From positions 57,494 to 121,493 of the forward strand of contig NYYP01000006.1 of NCBI GenBank assembly GCA_002686835.1: 64,000 nt of DNA, read 5' to 3'. Both the position numbers and the translations under genes were made by a program. The notes beneath the pieces were generated by a model that saw only the letters and a list, made by a program, of their open reading frames with translations, had not been told where the DNA came from and ran no database searches. Shown in pieces: positions 48,315 through 57,694 of the stretch (within the stretch, counting starts at the first letter, position 1; each line of letters begins with the position of its first letter). The DNA comes from Opitutia bacterium (GTDB lineage: Bacteria; Verrucomicrobiota; Verrucomicrobiia; Opitutales; Seribacteraceae).

Positions 48315-49318
48315 AACTTGTTTTTCTTTTACTTTCCTTTCTGATCGGCCGAGTTTCGCTGGTTGGAGAGTCCCTGAAACCAGCTGATGCTCTCGCTCCC
48401 GAATACAGGTTAAACGGTCCATCCTTTGGCGAGGTGCTCGGGACTGCCAAGGAGCATCTTCTCCAGTCGGTGGTGGGTCTCTTTCGCAACGAAAAATTAA
48501 TTGCCCATGGAGTAGTCGTGCATCCCCAGGGATTACTTCTTAGCAAAGCAAGCTCAAGCGTAGGGGCTGGAATGATCCAGTCTTCCCAAGGGCAAACTTT
48601 TCCCATCCGTATTCGGAAAAGGGATGAAATTAAAGATCTGGCCCTTTGGCAGATTACCTCATCTCCCCCTTTATGGAGAGCGGTCACTTGGAAGGGTGAG
48701 CATAACCAGACTCAATCAGGAAGCTGGGTGATCTCTGCCTCGCCATCTCTCGAGGAGCTTAAATTCGGGGTCGTTTCAGCTACTAGTCGACCCATTGGCC
48801 GGGAAGGTGGGGTAATGGGGGTTTTACTTGAAGAATCAAACTCCTCGGACTTGGGCATTGAGGTGGTCGAAGTTCTTCCCCAGGCTGCTGGGGACCGGGC
48901 TGGCTTAAGAGTTATGGACCGTATCCTTCGTATGGACGGAAGGCCGGTCAAGACAGTCGAATATATTAATCGAATGCTCCAGAACAAAGATCCTGGGGAT
49001 CTTGTAACCTTATTAGTGAACCGCAAAGATAAGGAAATTCTCCTTCGGGTAACCCTTGGACATCGGGCAGTCGCATTTGATTTATTTAACCGCAATCTAC
49101 TAATGAGTGGACCCGTATCCAAAAGGAAGGATAATTTTCCCCTAATCATTCAGCAGGACCTACCCTTGCAAAAAGAAATAATGGGAGGAGGATTATTTGA
49201 TATCCACGGACATTGTCTTGGTATTAATATTGCCCGGGTTGACCGGGTTACAAATTACACCCTTCCCACCAAGGTGATATTACCAACATTGAATATGTGG
49301 CTCAAAGATTGGCCCTGA
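48311..49318 (+). CDS. PDZ protein with degenerate trypsin-like fold (probable pseudoprotease)
   Basis: VVGLFRNEKLIAHGVVVHPQGLLLSKASSSV (His absent), KDLALWQI, PDZ EVVEVLPQAAGDRAGLRVMDRILRMDG, then QQDLPLQKEIMGGGLFDIHGHCLGINIARVDRVTNYTLP (Ser absent). Confidence 0.83.
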   Translation: MKLVFLLLSFLIGRVSLVGESLKPADALAPEYRLNGPSFGEVLGTAKEHLLQSVVGLFRNEKLIAHGVVVHPQGLLLSKASSSVGAGMIQSSQGQTFPIRIRKRDEIKDLALWQITSSPPLWRAVTWKGEHNQTQSGSWVISASPSLEELKFGVVSATSRPIGREGGVMGVLLEESNSSDLGIEVVEVLPQAAGDRAGLRVMDRILRMDGRPVKTVEYINRMLQNKDPGDLVTLLVNRKDKEILLRVTLGHRAVAFDLFNRNLLMSGPVSKRKDNFPLIIQQDLPLQKEIMGGGLFDIHGHCLGINIARVDRVTNYTLPTKVILPTLNMWLKDWP

Positions 49319-49323
49319 TTTGA

Positions 49324-50571
49324 CTACCTCAAAGGCAACCCCAAAACATACCTAAATCCGATTTCAGAGCCTCGATAGGACGGTTCGTAATTTAGCCTTT
49401 TGGCTGATCTGCTTTCGTGTGCCGACCGTACAAAGCTACCTCCTCTTACAATTCGATGAATTCCCCGTATCGGGCCGATTGGATCAACTCGTGTAAGATT
49501 ACCTTCTGGATAAATGTCATAAAAGTCATAGCACCACTCCAAAACATTTCCGTGCATATCATACAGACCCCACGCATTTGGGGGATAGGCAGGAGAATTC
49601 TTGCGAATTGGCACATAACCCTTACGAAAGATAGGAACAAATGAGCCCCCTTCACTAAATTCAGATTTTGGGCGATTATCAATAATATAGCCTCTTATCG
49701 ATCCATCAATATTAGCATTTTCTCCGGAAAGAAAATCTCCCTCTCCCAGCCCACATACCCCGGAAGTGCCCGCACGGCATGCATATTCCCACTCTGCCTC
49801 AGTTGGCAGACGATACACAAATGGGCTCGGAAGAGACTTGTTCAATCTTCCTCTCTGGGTTTTTTCCCAGCAATAGGCCACCACTTGAGAATAAGAAACA
49901 CGAGAGACCGGAAACAATTGGTCAATCCGGTCAATTTGCTTGATATTATGAGAGTTCAAAAAAGCCAGCAATGTATTCATATCCTTAAATTTCTGAGAAT
50001 TTACTTTGTAGTTTCTTGGCTTTTTCGCTCGCGTCCAAAATCCCAGATTTGGCCGATTTATTGCCTCCTCCAAATAGATCGCGTCACCATCACGACCCTG
50101 AAACTCAGAAATTGTAAAATTTCCGCTTTGATAACCTGATGAGCCACACAGTGCTTCGAGTATCTTCTTGGTTAAATGAAAGATTGGACTTCCTTTCTTT
50201 TGATTTTGCGGCACAAAAGCGTTCCATTCTTCCTGGGTAACCTCAAATTTTTTTATCCAAAAAGGTTGAGTAATCCGGACTCGGTTTCTTGTCTCATTCG
50301 GACTTCTACCCACCTCATCCTCAGGACTACCCATGAAAAATTCTCCGGACTCGATCAAAACTAAACTCTCCTCTTTGGCCAATTTATTGAGAGCTGGAAT
50401 GTTAACTTGAACAGGATTTTGTCTGGTAAAAAATTTTGGGCCTTCTTCTCTGGCCAGACTCTTCGTCGATGCCTTTTCCCCACATCCGCTGGTAAAAAAA
50501 CAAAAGAATAAAATGCAAAGACCGGGCAAAAGAGCCCCAACCCAGTACAAAGTTTGGGTGCGTTTAATCAC
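49324..50571 (-). CDS. SUMF1/formylglycine-generating-enzyme-like domain lipoprotein
   Basis: FTSGCG lipobox; LVLIESGEFFMGSPEDEVGRSPNETRNRVRITQPFWIKKFEVTQEEW; YRLPTEAEWEYACRAGTSG; GLYDMHGNVLEWCYDFYD; RIVRGGSF; GFRYVLG. Confidence 0.92.
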   Translation of the reverse strand: MIKRTQTLYWVGALLPGLCILFFCFFTSGCGEKASTKSLAREEGPKFFTRQNPVQVNIPALNKLAKEESLVLIESGEFFMGSPEDEVGRSPNETRNRVRITQPFWIKKFEVTQEEWNAFVPQNQKKGSPIFHLTKKILEALCGSSGYQSGNFTISEFQGRDGDAIYLEEAINRPNLGFWTRAKKPRNYKVNSQKFKDMNTLLAFLNSHNIKQIDRIDQLFPVSRVSYSQVVAYCWEKTQRGRLNKSLPSPFVYRLPTEAEWEYACRAGTSGVCGLGEGDFLSGENANIDGSIRGYIIDNRPKSEFSEGGSFVPIFRKGYVPIRKNSPAYPPNAWGLYDMHGNVLEWCYDFYDIYPEGNLTRVDPIGPIRGIHRIVRGGSFVRSAHESRSAKRLNYEPSYRGSEIGFRYVLGLPLR

Positions 50572-52232
50572 TGCTCCATATTTGTCTGAACCATGGGTAA
50601 TTTGATGTAAAAGGTTGTTCCCACTCCCTCCTTGCTATCAAACCAAATTTGTCCTTGGTGAGACTTTACTATGACATTATGGGCAATAGCCAGTCCCTGC
50701 CCTGTTCCCACTCCTACCTCTTTGGTGGTAAAAAATGGCTCAAATATACGCGCCTGTACTTTCGCCGGTATTCCTCCACCATTATCTGCAATAGCGATTA
50801 TGACACACTGAGCATCAGGATAATGACGGGTCGATACCACCAGGTTTCCTTTTTGTCCTTCAACAATTCGGTCACGGATTGCATGAGCCCCATTGACAAT
50901 CAAGTTTAAGACTACTTGATTAATTTCACCAATATTACAGGGAACCAAAGGCAGTTCATCCTGGAGGTGGAGGTCAAGGTCAGCATGGTATTTCCATTCA
51001 TTTGTGGCCACAACAACAGTTGATCGGATGGCCTGGTTTAAATCATTATTTCTTTTGGCAGATTCTGCATCCCGGTAGGCAAAGTTCTTCATCGATTTGA
51101 CAATGGTGGTAATTCTGGAAATACCCTCCGCTGCCTGCTCCACTGCTTCAGGTGCATTCTCTTTAAAAAAGTCAATTTCTTCATCATCTGGAGAATCTGC
51201 GGACTGATTCAATTTCTTAATAAATCCATCCGTTGCATCTTTGATAAATAAAATATTATCATTGGCAAACTGAGAGGGAGAATTAATTTCATGTGCGATC
51301 CCGGATGCTAGTTGACCCACTGCTTCCATTTTCTGTGCATGGACTAGCTGAGTTTCTAATTCCTTGCGCTGTTGCATTTCCAGTTTCAATTTTTCATTGC
51401 TCTCCTGCAGTGCGGCTGTCCTCTTTTTAACCCTTGCCTCCAAGCCGGCAATCAGACCCCTGAGCCTCTTGGTGACCGAGCGTATCTCATAAGGGCCAGA
51501 TTCAGCCAGATTGAATGGTTTATTGTGATCGATCGAGTTCTTGGCCGCAGCTTCTAGTTTACGAATCGGACTGGCAAAACTCTTATAAGTTACAATGGCA
51601 AGCGTACCAACGAGGACCAGGTACATTCCACTAACAAAAAAGAACAGTACGGTATTGGCACTCTCTTCTTCCCTTAGGGCCAGAATTTTCTTCTCCATCC
51701 CCTGTTTAGATTCCCACATCCGCTGTTCCGCACTGGATTCCAATGTGTTCAAGTGTTGAGAAATGCTTTCTTGGGCATCCTGATAAGCCTTTCTTGCAAC
51801 TTGCAATTGTGCCAATTTATTTTTGGATGCGGAGAGGGCAGATTTCTCCATTGCAGAAATCGCATCTTCTAATTCCCTAATCCCAGCAAACAAGGGACGA
51901 AGTACAGACTCGGGGTAATTGCTTGCATATTTGGCTGAAATTAAATTCAGTCCCTCTTTGGAAAGGACGAGTCGGTCGCGCACCACTCCGTATATACCCA
52001 AAAAGTTTTGAGGATATGTTTCAAAAGCCTCAAAACATCCGCGAGTTGTAGATAGAAACGCATGAATGTCCAAATACTCGCTCGAAGAATCACCAGAATT
52101 TTTACTTTCCTGCTCAAGTTCCCGGCTCGACTGATTGATGCCTGACAACATCCACCAACCAATAATGCCCACTATCAATGCCCCACCCAGACTACCAGCA
52201 GATAGCAATCCAATGTATGACCTAACCTTCAT
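50568..52232 (-). CDS. Membrane sensor histidine kinase
   Basis: Two TM segments, HAMP-like region, HAQKMEAVGQLASGIAHEINSPSQFANDN, NQVVLNLIVNGAHAI, IADNGGGIPAKVQARIFEPFFTTKEVGVGTGQGLAIAH. Confidence 0.95.
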   Translation of the reverse strand: MKVRSYIGLLSAGSLGGALIVGIIGWWMLSGINQSSRELEQESKNSGDSSSEYLDIHAFLSTTRGCFEAFETYPQNFLGIYGVVRDRLVLSKEGLNLISAKYASNYPESVLRPLFAGIRELEDAISAMEKSALSASKNKLAQLQVARKAYQDAQESISQHLNTLESSAEQRMWESKQGMEKKILALREEESANTVLFFFVSGMYLVLVGTLAIVTYKSFASPIRKLEAAAKNSIDHNKPFNLAESGPYEIRSVTKRLRGLIAGLEARVKKRTAALQESNEKLKLEMQQRKELETQLVHAQKMEAVGQLASGIAHEINSPSQFANDNILFIKDATDGFIKKLNQSADSPDDEEIDFFKENAPEAVEQAAEGISRITTIVKSMKNFAYRDAESAKRNNDLNQAIRSTVVVATNEWKYHADLDLHLQDELPLVPCNIGEINQVVLNLIVNGAHAIRDRIVEGQKGNLVVSTRHYPDAQCVIIAIADNGGGIPAKVQARIFEPFFTTKEVGVGTGQGLAIAHNVIVKSHQGQIWFDSKEGVGTTFYIKLPMVQTNMEQ

Positions 52233-52265
52233 AATCGAAGTTATATTCGATTATGGTTTGGGTTG

Positions 52266-53411
52266 TTAAGCAACAGGAATCATAACATTAATTTTTTTGG
52301 GAAACGGAAATTGGGAATAGCATGCGATGTAATTTCGTATTACTTTAAGCAGGGCACGATCGATGTCTGCCCCGGAAGATGCAATCAACATAGAACCATC
52401 GAGCAAAAGGTCTTCATTTAACCTCATGCCCTCTTCAAGTTTACGGGTATCAATTTCTTCCAGAGAATAACTATGGGCATCGGCATCTAGAAATTGAGTC
52501 AAACCAGCGACAACTTTTTCATCATAAGTTTCCGTTCTCGATTGGAGAGTTTGTAAAATAAGGCAATCTTCATGCCCCTGCTCATGATAGTAATCATAAT
52601 CCAATCCAACCCGCAAAACCGAAGCTGCTGTGCGAATACCCGACCCGTCCTCAACTTCATACTTTGGCTGGATATCTACACGCTGAAGGATTTCACGGAT
52701 ATCTTCCAGCCCTGGGATTAAGTCCACGATTTTAAGGGTTTCTTCGGGCAATTCACGGATCATTGCCTTAACCTCTGGAGTCAAGTCTTTCCTGTGATAT
52801 ACAGCCTCACTTAGATGCTGGGGAATAGAAAGGTATGCAATTTGTGAAAAAATGGCCGCAACCCCAAGCCGCCAAGATTCTTCAAGTTTCATCTCTTCGG
52901 CCAATCCGTTGACCAACCTCCTCACCCTCTGGGCACGTCCAAAGAAAAGAGGCTGGGCAGTTGCAAGAGATTGAGCAAGGGCATCAACCGCACCTCTGAG
53001 TGTCTTATCAAGCAAGATTCTCTTGCTTATAATTAGATGGTGTTGATCGATCGCATCTTTGAGTACTTTTCTTAAAACTTCCGGAGGGCATGGTTTGGAA
53101 AGCATGCGGAAAACATTTCCCTCATTTACCGCTGCCATCGCCGACTCAAAATCAGTATGTCCTGTTAATAAAACTGTGACTACTTCGCTGTTTAGTTTTT
53201 TAATGGAAGAAAGCATTTCTGCTCCATTCATATTAGGCATTCGCATGTCTGATAAAACTACTGCAAAGCCACCTTCTCGTTGAAATAATTCTAGGCCTTC
53301 TTTGCCATCTGAGGCTAAATGAAGATCAAACTTGTCTCTTAAATTTAATGTAAAGCCTCTCAAAATAGACTCTTCATCATCCACGCATAATATTTTGTTA
53401 TTTAAACTCAT
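52266..53411 (-). CDS. Response regulator: REC domain with degenerate HD/HD-GYP-like output domain
   Basis: KILCVDDEESILRGFTLNLR, VVLSDMRMPNMNGAEML, VVTVLLTGHTDFESAMAAVNEG, RMLSKPCPPEVL; C-terminal RAQRVRRLVNGLAEEMKLEESWRLGVAAIFSQIAYLSIP. Confidence 0.9.
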   Translation of the reverse strand: MSLNNKILCVDDEESILRGFTLNLRDKFDLHLASDGKEGLELFQREGGFAVVLSDMRMPNMNGAEMLSSIKKLNSEVVTVLLTGHTDFESAMAAVNEGNVFRMLSKPCPPEVLRKVLKDAIDQHHLIISKRILLDKTLRGAVDALAQSLATAQPLFFGRAQRVRRLVNGLAEEMKLEESWRLGVAAIFSQIAYLSIPQHLSEAVYHRKDLTPEVKAMIRELPEETLKIVDLIPGLEDIREILQRVDIQPKYEVEDGSGIRTAASVLRVGLDYDYYHEQGHEDCLILQTLQSRTETYDEKVVAGLTQFLDADAHSYSLEEIDTRKLEEGMRLNEDLLLDGSMLIASSGADIDRALLKVIRNYIACYSQFPFPKKINVMIPVA

Positions 53412-53473
53412 CTGGGACTAGAGTGATATGAACAAAGATCGATCAATAATCAATAGACATTCAAAATATTAGC

Positions 53474-54454
53474 TTATTTTCTTCTAAATTTGCCAATTTT
53501 GTTTTTAACGACTTGTTCATTTTTCCAATTCTCTGGTCTTGGAAAGTCCTGATTCTTCAGTAGATCGTCCAGGGTTACTTCCTTAGATGGTACGCCACTC
53601 TCTGGCACTTCTACTTTGGCAATCCAGGCAATTGCATTGAGAACAAGTCTCCTTGCATCCAAAGATGCCCAGTTTTCATGAAAATGCGCACCTGTGAATC
53701 CAAAGCCTCTGCCATAATTATAGTCTTCACCCCGTTGGTATGCCCATGCCACATGCTGAGCTTCTTTTCGCTTAAGCACTGCTTGGGCAACATTTGGATT
53801 ACCATGATGAGGATGACTTTCCACACCGGGTTTTAACCGTTTCATGGTATTTTCTGGAGGATGGGCAGACAGAATGGGTGTAATCGAACCAATGGCTGAT
53901 GTTGCCTCACGAAATCTCATATGGTAGTACCACTCATCATGCATTTCAAAGGGTAGCACACCCTGGGAGATAGGATGTTGTGGGAGTAGTTTAAACTCTG
54001 CGTTCCAAACTGGATTCACAGACCAATAAGGCTCAAAATATCCACCCATCCACTTCAGGAAATGATCACCTGCCGGACCTTTGGTAGTTTCTACTCCATA
54101 ATGGATACAGGCTAACCCGACACCTCTTCGCATGATCTGGTCAAATTGCCCGAGATGCTTGTTGAGCAAATGCCGAACACCCCCATCACATGCAACCACG
54201 ACTGCGGCTGCATCATTAAATACACTGGCGTCTTTGGGATAGCCTCCTTCAGCAACCACCACTGGTTCGATACCTATTCCGGCCTCCTTTAAGTGCTCGG
54301 CCAATAGTTTGCAACCTGCTGCGTGCTCATGAGCAAAAAAGCCATGACTCTTTGGTCCTGCCACAAATACAACCTTTTTGTCTAAACCAAATACAGGCAG
54401 AAAAAAAGCATTTACCACGGCAAAGGTGAGAAAGGTTTTTGAGAAAAGTTTCAT
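53474..54454 (-). CDS. ThuA-like domain secreted protein
   Basis: KVVFVAGPKSHGFFAHEHAAGCKLLAEHL, GVGLACIHYGVE, RGFGFTGAHFHENWASLDARRLVLNAIAWIA. Confidence 0.85.
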   Translation of the reverse strand: MKLFSKTFLTFAVVNAFFLPVFGLDKKVVFVAGPKSHGFFAHEHAAGCKLLAEHLKEAGIGIEPVVVAEGGYPKDASVFNDAAAVVVACDGGVRHLLNKHLGQFDQIMRRGVGLACIHYGVETTKGPAGDHFLKWMGGYFEPYWSVNPVWNAEFKLLPQHPISQGVLPFEMHDEWYYHMRFREATSAIGSITPILSAHPPENTMKRLKPGVESHPHHGNPNVAQAVLKRKEAQHVAWAYQRGEDYNYGRGFGFTGAHFHENWASLDARRLVLNAIAWIAKVEVPESGVPSKEVTLDDLLKNQDFPRPENWKNEQVVKNKIGKFRRK

Positions 54455-54602
54455 AAATATAATTTTGTAAAAATAATGCTTAAAAATTTACAAATAAGCA
54501 GTTTGGGGCAGGATTTAAATCGTTAAGTAAATCCAAAGTAAATATTTTTGAATAAACCTGCAGCAGCCAAGCAAATTTAATTCATCCGTCAAACGAAGGG
54601 TT

Positions 54603-55952
54603 TTAGTTCTCGGAACTATGTATCTCTTTAAGGGACAAATAGAATCGATAAAAAAGTGGGTCCTGCTCGCCAATTTGGATTAATATATCATCACCCATCT
54701 TTTCGAAAGAGGAGCCCAGACTTAAAACCAGTTCCCGGTTGCTAACATTTTCAATTTCTGGATCATCCGCATGCAGTTGGCGATATTCACGAATTACATC
54801 GCACTCAAATGTGGGCTCCGCTTCAGAAGGTTCCAATCCCTGCACATTGGTGATAGCTAGTTGAGAAAGGTTACCCTCCAGTCTGCCCAGTAGATTTCCA
54901 TCAAGACTATTATTTGATTCATTTTCCGATTGAGCATTCTGTTCTGCTAATTCTATCGGGCGAAAGAACTCCAAACTGTTGAGAATGTATGAAATGGTAT
55001 TTGAAGAAAGAGCCATATTTTCAAGTTCTGAATCCTCAAAGATAAGACCTGAAAGCCGGGCATGGTAAATATTATCATTTTCACGGTTCAATCGGGCTCT
55101 TTGAATTAAGGAATCATCTATTTGCTTATCTGTTTTACCCTTGCTTATAATACCCATGAACCAAGAAGACTCGGAGGTATCCAAGGCTACTTCTTCGCTT
55201 GGGTTTTTGACAATTAGGGCAGTTAATAGATTGCTTTCATTCCGAGCTGCATCTGCGATTGTCTTAACTGCCTTTCCTTGTGCATATGCAAATACCTTTT
55301 CTGAAAAATTCGGGTACTGGGCCTTCAAAAACTTGAGCTTTGCCTGTAACTCATCCGGGGCTTGAGGGTGAAGCAAGACACATGCAATTCCATGATTGAG
55401 CAGAAAGGAGAATGCACTTTCCAGTCTGGCAAATTCAGTTTCATAAACCGCTCTTGAACCAGGCGGAATGATATGGACGAACAGTGCCTTGGAATAGCTC
55501 ACTGGTAATCCTTCCCTGCGGGCCAAGCCAAGTTCTACATCACCAGGTGTGGCTGGGCGTCTCATCCCAGGCAAAACAACACCTTCGACCATACCCAAAT
55601 CTACGATCTCAAAATTTCGGAGAGGATTTACTTGTTTGATCGCAAAGTTGAAGTATCTGTCCCGGGCAGGTCGATCAAACCTAGTAATTTTTTTTGCATA
55701 TTCAAACTCCTGTTTAAGTAAGGATAAAGGAGTGCTTCGTTGCGAGGCGATGCTGGGAGGAGTAACAAAATGGTCTAAAGGGAGTTTTTTGAGGATTGGA
55801 TTTGCTCCGGCAACCTCTGGGGTTCCCCAGGCAAATTGAAGGCGCCAATTTGCATATGGTTCCACGAGCCTGTAACTGGCTCCTTCTATCAAAAATAAGG
55901 AAAGTACAAAAACTGCAGATATTAAAATGAAATTTATGGATTTATGAATCAT
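54603..55952 (-). CDS. Hypothetical membrane-anchored/secreted protein, possibly a degenerate alpha/beta-hydrolase fold
   Basis: N-terminal TM; LLNHGIACVLLHPQAPDELQAKLKFLKAQYP...VFAYAQGKAVKTIADAARNESNLLTALIVKNPSEEV; no GxSxG nucleophile elbow. Confidence 0.55.
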   Translation of the reverse strand: MIHKSINFILISAVFVLSLFLIEGASYRLVEPYANWRLQFAWGTPEVAGANPILKKLPLDHFVTPPSIASQRSTPLSLLKQEFEYAKKITRFDRPARDRYFNFAIKQVNPLRNFEIVDLGMVEGVVLPGMRRPATPGDVELGLARREGLPVSYSKALFVHIIPPGSRAVYETEFARLESAFSFLLNHGIACVLLHPQAPDELQAKLKFLKAQYPNFSEKVFAYAQGKAVKTIADAARNESNLLTALIVKNPSEEVALDTSESSWFMGIISKGKTDKQIDDSLIQRARLNRENDNIYHARLSGLIFEDSELENMALSSNTISYILNSLEFFRPIELAEQNAQSENESNNSLDGNLLGRLEGNLSQLAITNVQGLEPSEAEPTFECDVIREYRQLHADDPEIENVSNRELVLSLGSSFEKMGDDILIQIGEQDPLFYRFYLSLKEIHSSEN

Positions 55953-56956
55953 GCAATTTTCAAATTTTCAGAGGTTTTAGGTTCCCCGGATTTCTCCCCT
56001 TGTTCCTTTTCAGGTTCTGCTTCTGGCACCGTGTCATCCACGGAGCCCTCACCCTTCTGCGTTTCTGTTTCCGCAATAGGTTCTTCATCCCTTTCTGTTG
56101 GATTTAAGCTATCCTCCGAAGAAGAAATATCTGTATCACTTAAATCCTCAGAATTACTTTCAGTTTCTTCCTTGGACCCAGAATCCTCTTTGCTTTTACC
56201 ATCTTCTTCTCCAGTTTCTGGAAGAGGTTCCCCGTCTGCAGATTCATTCCCTTCCCCACCGGTTAGTTCATCAGAATTATCAATATCCTTATTTGAGTCA
56301 GTTTCAGAAGTTTCAGCCTGCACATCTGGATTATCTGTGGGTTGCTGGGATTCATTGCTTGTTTCTTCCTCCACCTTGGAAGATGCAGTGGTTGATGGCT
56401 TGATAGCTTCTGTTCCCTTTACATTTTGTGTGGCATTTTTTTCGTGTTTTGGACGTTTGACCCGCATGGCATACCACAACAAAAATATACCGGACAGGTA
56501 AGTAATTGCGGTTAAGCCAAAGATGGCAGATTTTTCCGATAGCTTAATCACTTCAGTTCCATTGATTAAACAAATCCAGAACAAACCAAGGATTGTAAAT
56601 AATGCAGCAGATGACAACGCACTAAGGAATCTAAACTGCAATGAGATTCTCGGTAGATAACTCAGCAAAATTAAGAACAGCGAACTAAGTCCAACACATC
56701 CAGAAATGAGTAATTTTAGAAGGTGAATTCTTTGCCCTGGATCCAGGCTGGGTGAAAATTGCAGAAAATCTGTAATGGTAAAACCGGCAAACCTGTAGTT
56801 CAAGATCACTACAATAAAGTGATCCATTTTGAACAGATTATACTCCAAAGCAGACCATAAAAAAACCAACAAGAGTAAACCGACAGTTCCGGTTGTGAAA
56901 AAAAGGCTTTTACAAAGGGCATGCATGGGCAAAATTAGTCTTGGTAAATCGTTCAA
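55949..56956 (-). CDS. Hypothetical membrane protein (several TM) with long Ser/Glu/Asp-rich C-terminal tail
   Basis: TM segments in the first half (LFFTTGTVGLLLLVFLWSAL, FLILLSYLPRI, YLSGIFLLWYAM); tail KEDSGSKEETESNSEDLSDTDISSSEDSLNPTERDEEP; 4-bp overlap with 54603-55952. Confidence 0.65.
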   Translation of the reverse strand: MNDLPRLILPMHALCKSLFFTTGTVGLLLLVFLWSALEYNLFKMDHFIVVILNYRFAGFTITDFLQFSPSLDPGQRIHLLKLLISGCVGLSSLFLILLSYLPRISLQFRFLSALSSAALFTILGLFWICLINGTEVIKLSEKSAIFGLTAITYLSGIFLLWYAMRVKRPKHEKNATQNVKGTEAIKPSTTASSKVEEETSNESQQPTDNPDVQAETSETDSNKDIDNSDELTGGEGNESADGEPLPETGEEDGKSKEDSGSKEETESNSEDLSDTDISSSEDSLNPTERDEEPIAETETQKGEGSVDDTVPEAEPEKEQGEKSGEPKTSENLKIA

Positions 56957-57013
56957 AAGATTCCCTTCATGGCAAGTGAATCTTTATGATTGTAAAAATA
57001 TATCGTTAAATTC

Positions 57014-57694
57014 CTAGATTTTTGAACGAATACGCAAATGATCCCAGTACATTTTCTCTTCTGCATAGGAAAATCCCCAGACGGCACATTTTCCACTACG
57101 GATTTTTCCATCCACTACAGTACTTGACCCCAACATTGATTGCTCAGGGTCTGCTTCCCTGGAAACTTCAAGTTCTACACCTGTTTGCTCTTTGTGCGAA
57201 TTCCACTCTAGCCGAAGCTTAATTCGCATCCATTCGGTAGATGACCAGTTTACGGCAAACGCTCTTTGCCAATCATCTTCATAAAAGAGGATAATTTCCC
57301 GAGATGTTGGATTCACCCGGAACTTTAATCCCCTTATTCCCCCTAAAGCTCCGGCAAAAACATTATGCCTTCTGCTCTTAAATCCTCCCAGGCAGGAAAA
57401 AGAAAGCTCAAGGCTTTCAGCTGCGAGTCGTGGTCCAAAAAGGAATCCATGCTCGCCCACAGGAGTGCCAGACATAGCCAGGCACTTTCTGCCATCTTTC
57501 GATGTAACCTTAAATTCTCCATCCAATACAAAAAAGTCATCTGGTAATTCATCATTCCCCACTTGATCAAACTTTTCTTCGTATACTGTTTGCCATACTT
57601 GTGTATGGTCGGGCAAAGTTTCTGCCCACACACCAATGCAGACAAAGTGGTAAAGCAAAGGGATCAAAAATTGGTTCAATCTTTTTTTATTCAT
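57014..57694 (-). CDS. Secreted hypothetical, LamG/concanavalin-like fold suspected
   Basis: Signal peptide NKKRLNQFLIPLLYHFVCIGVWA; VYEEKFDQVGNDELPDDFFVLDGEFKV...MYWDHLRIRSKI. Confidence 0.6.
   Translation of the reverse strand: MNKKRLNQFLIPLLYHFVCIGVWAETLPDHTQVWQTVYEEKFDQVGNDELPDDFFVLDGEFKVTSKDGRKCLAMSGTPVGEHGFLFGPRLAAESLELSFSCLGGFKSRRHNVFAGALGGIRGLKFRVNPTSREIILFYEDDWQRAFAVNWSSTEWMRIKLRLEWNSHKEQTGVELEVSREADPEQSMLGSSTVVDGKIRSGKCAVWGFSYAEEKMYWDHLRIRSKI

Noticed and set aside
55944-56501. 185-aa plus-strand Ser-rich ORF
   Set aside because: Antisense shadow of the acidic Ser/Glu/Asp-rich tail of the minus-strand CDS 55949-56956; low complexity explains the open frame.
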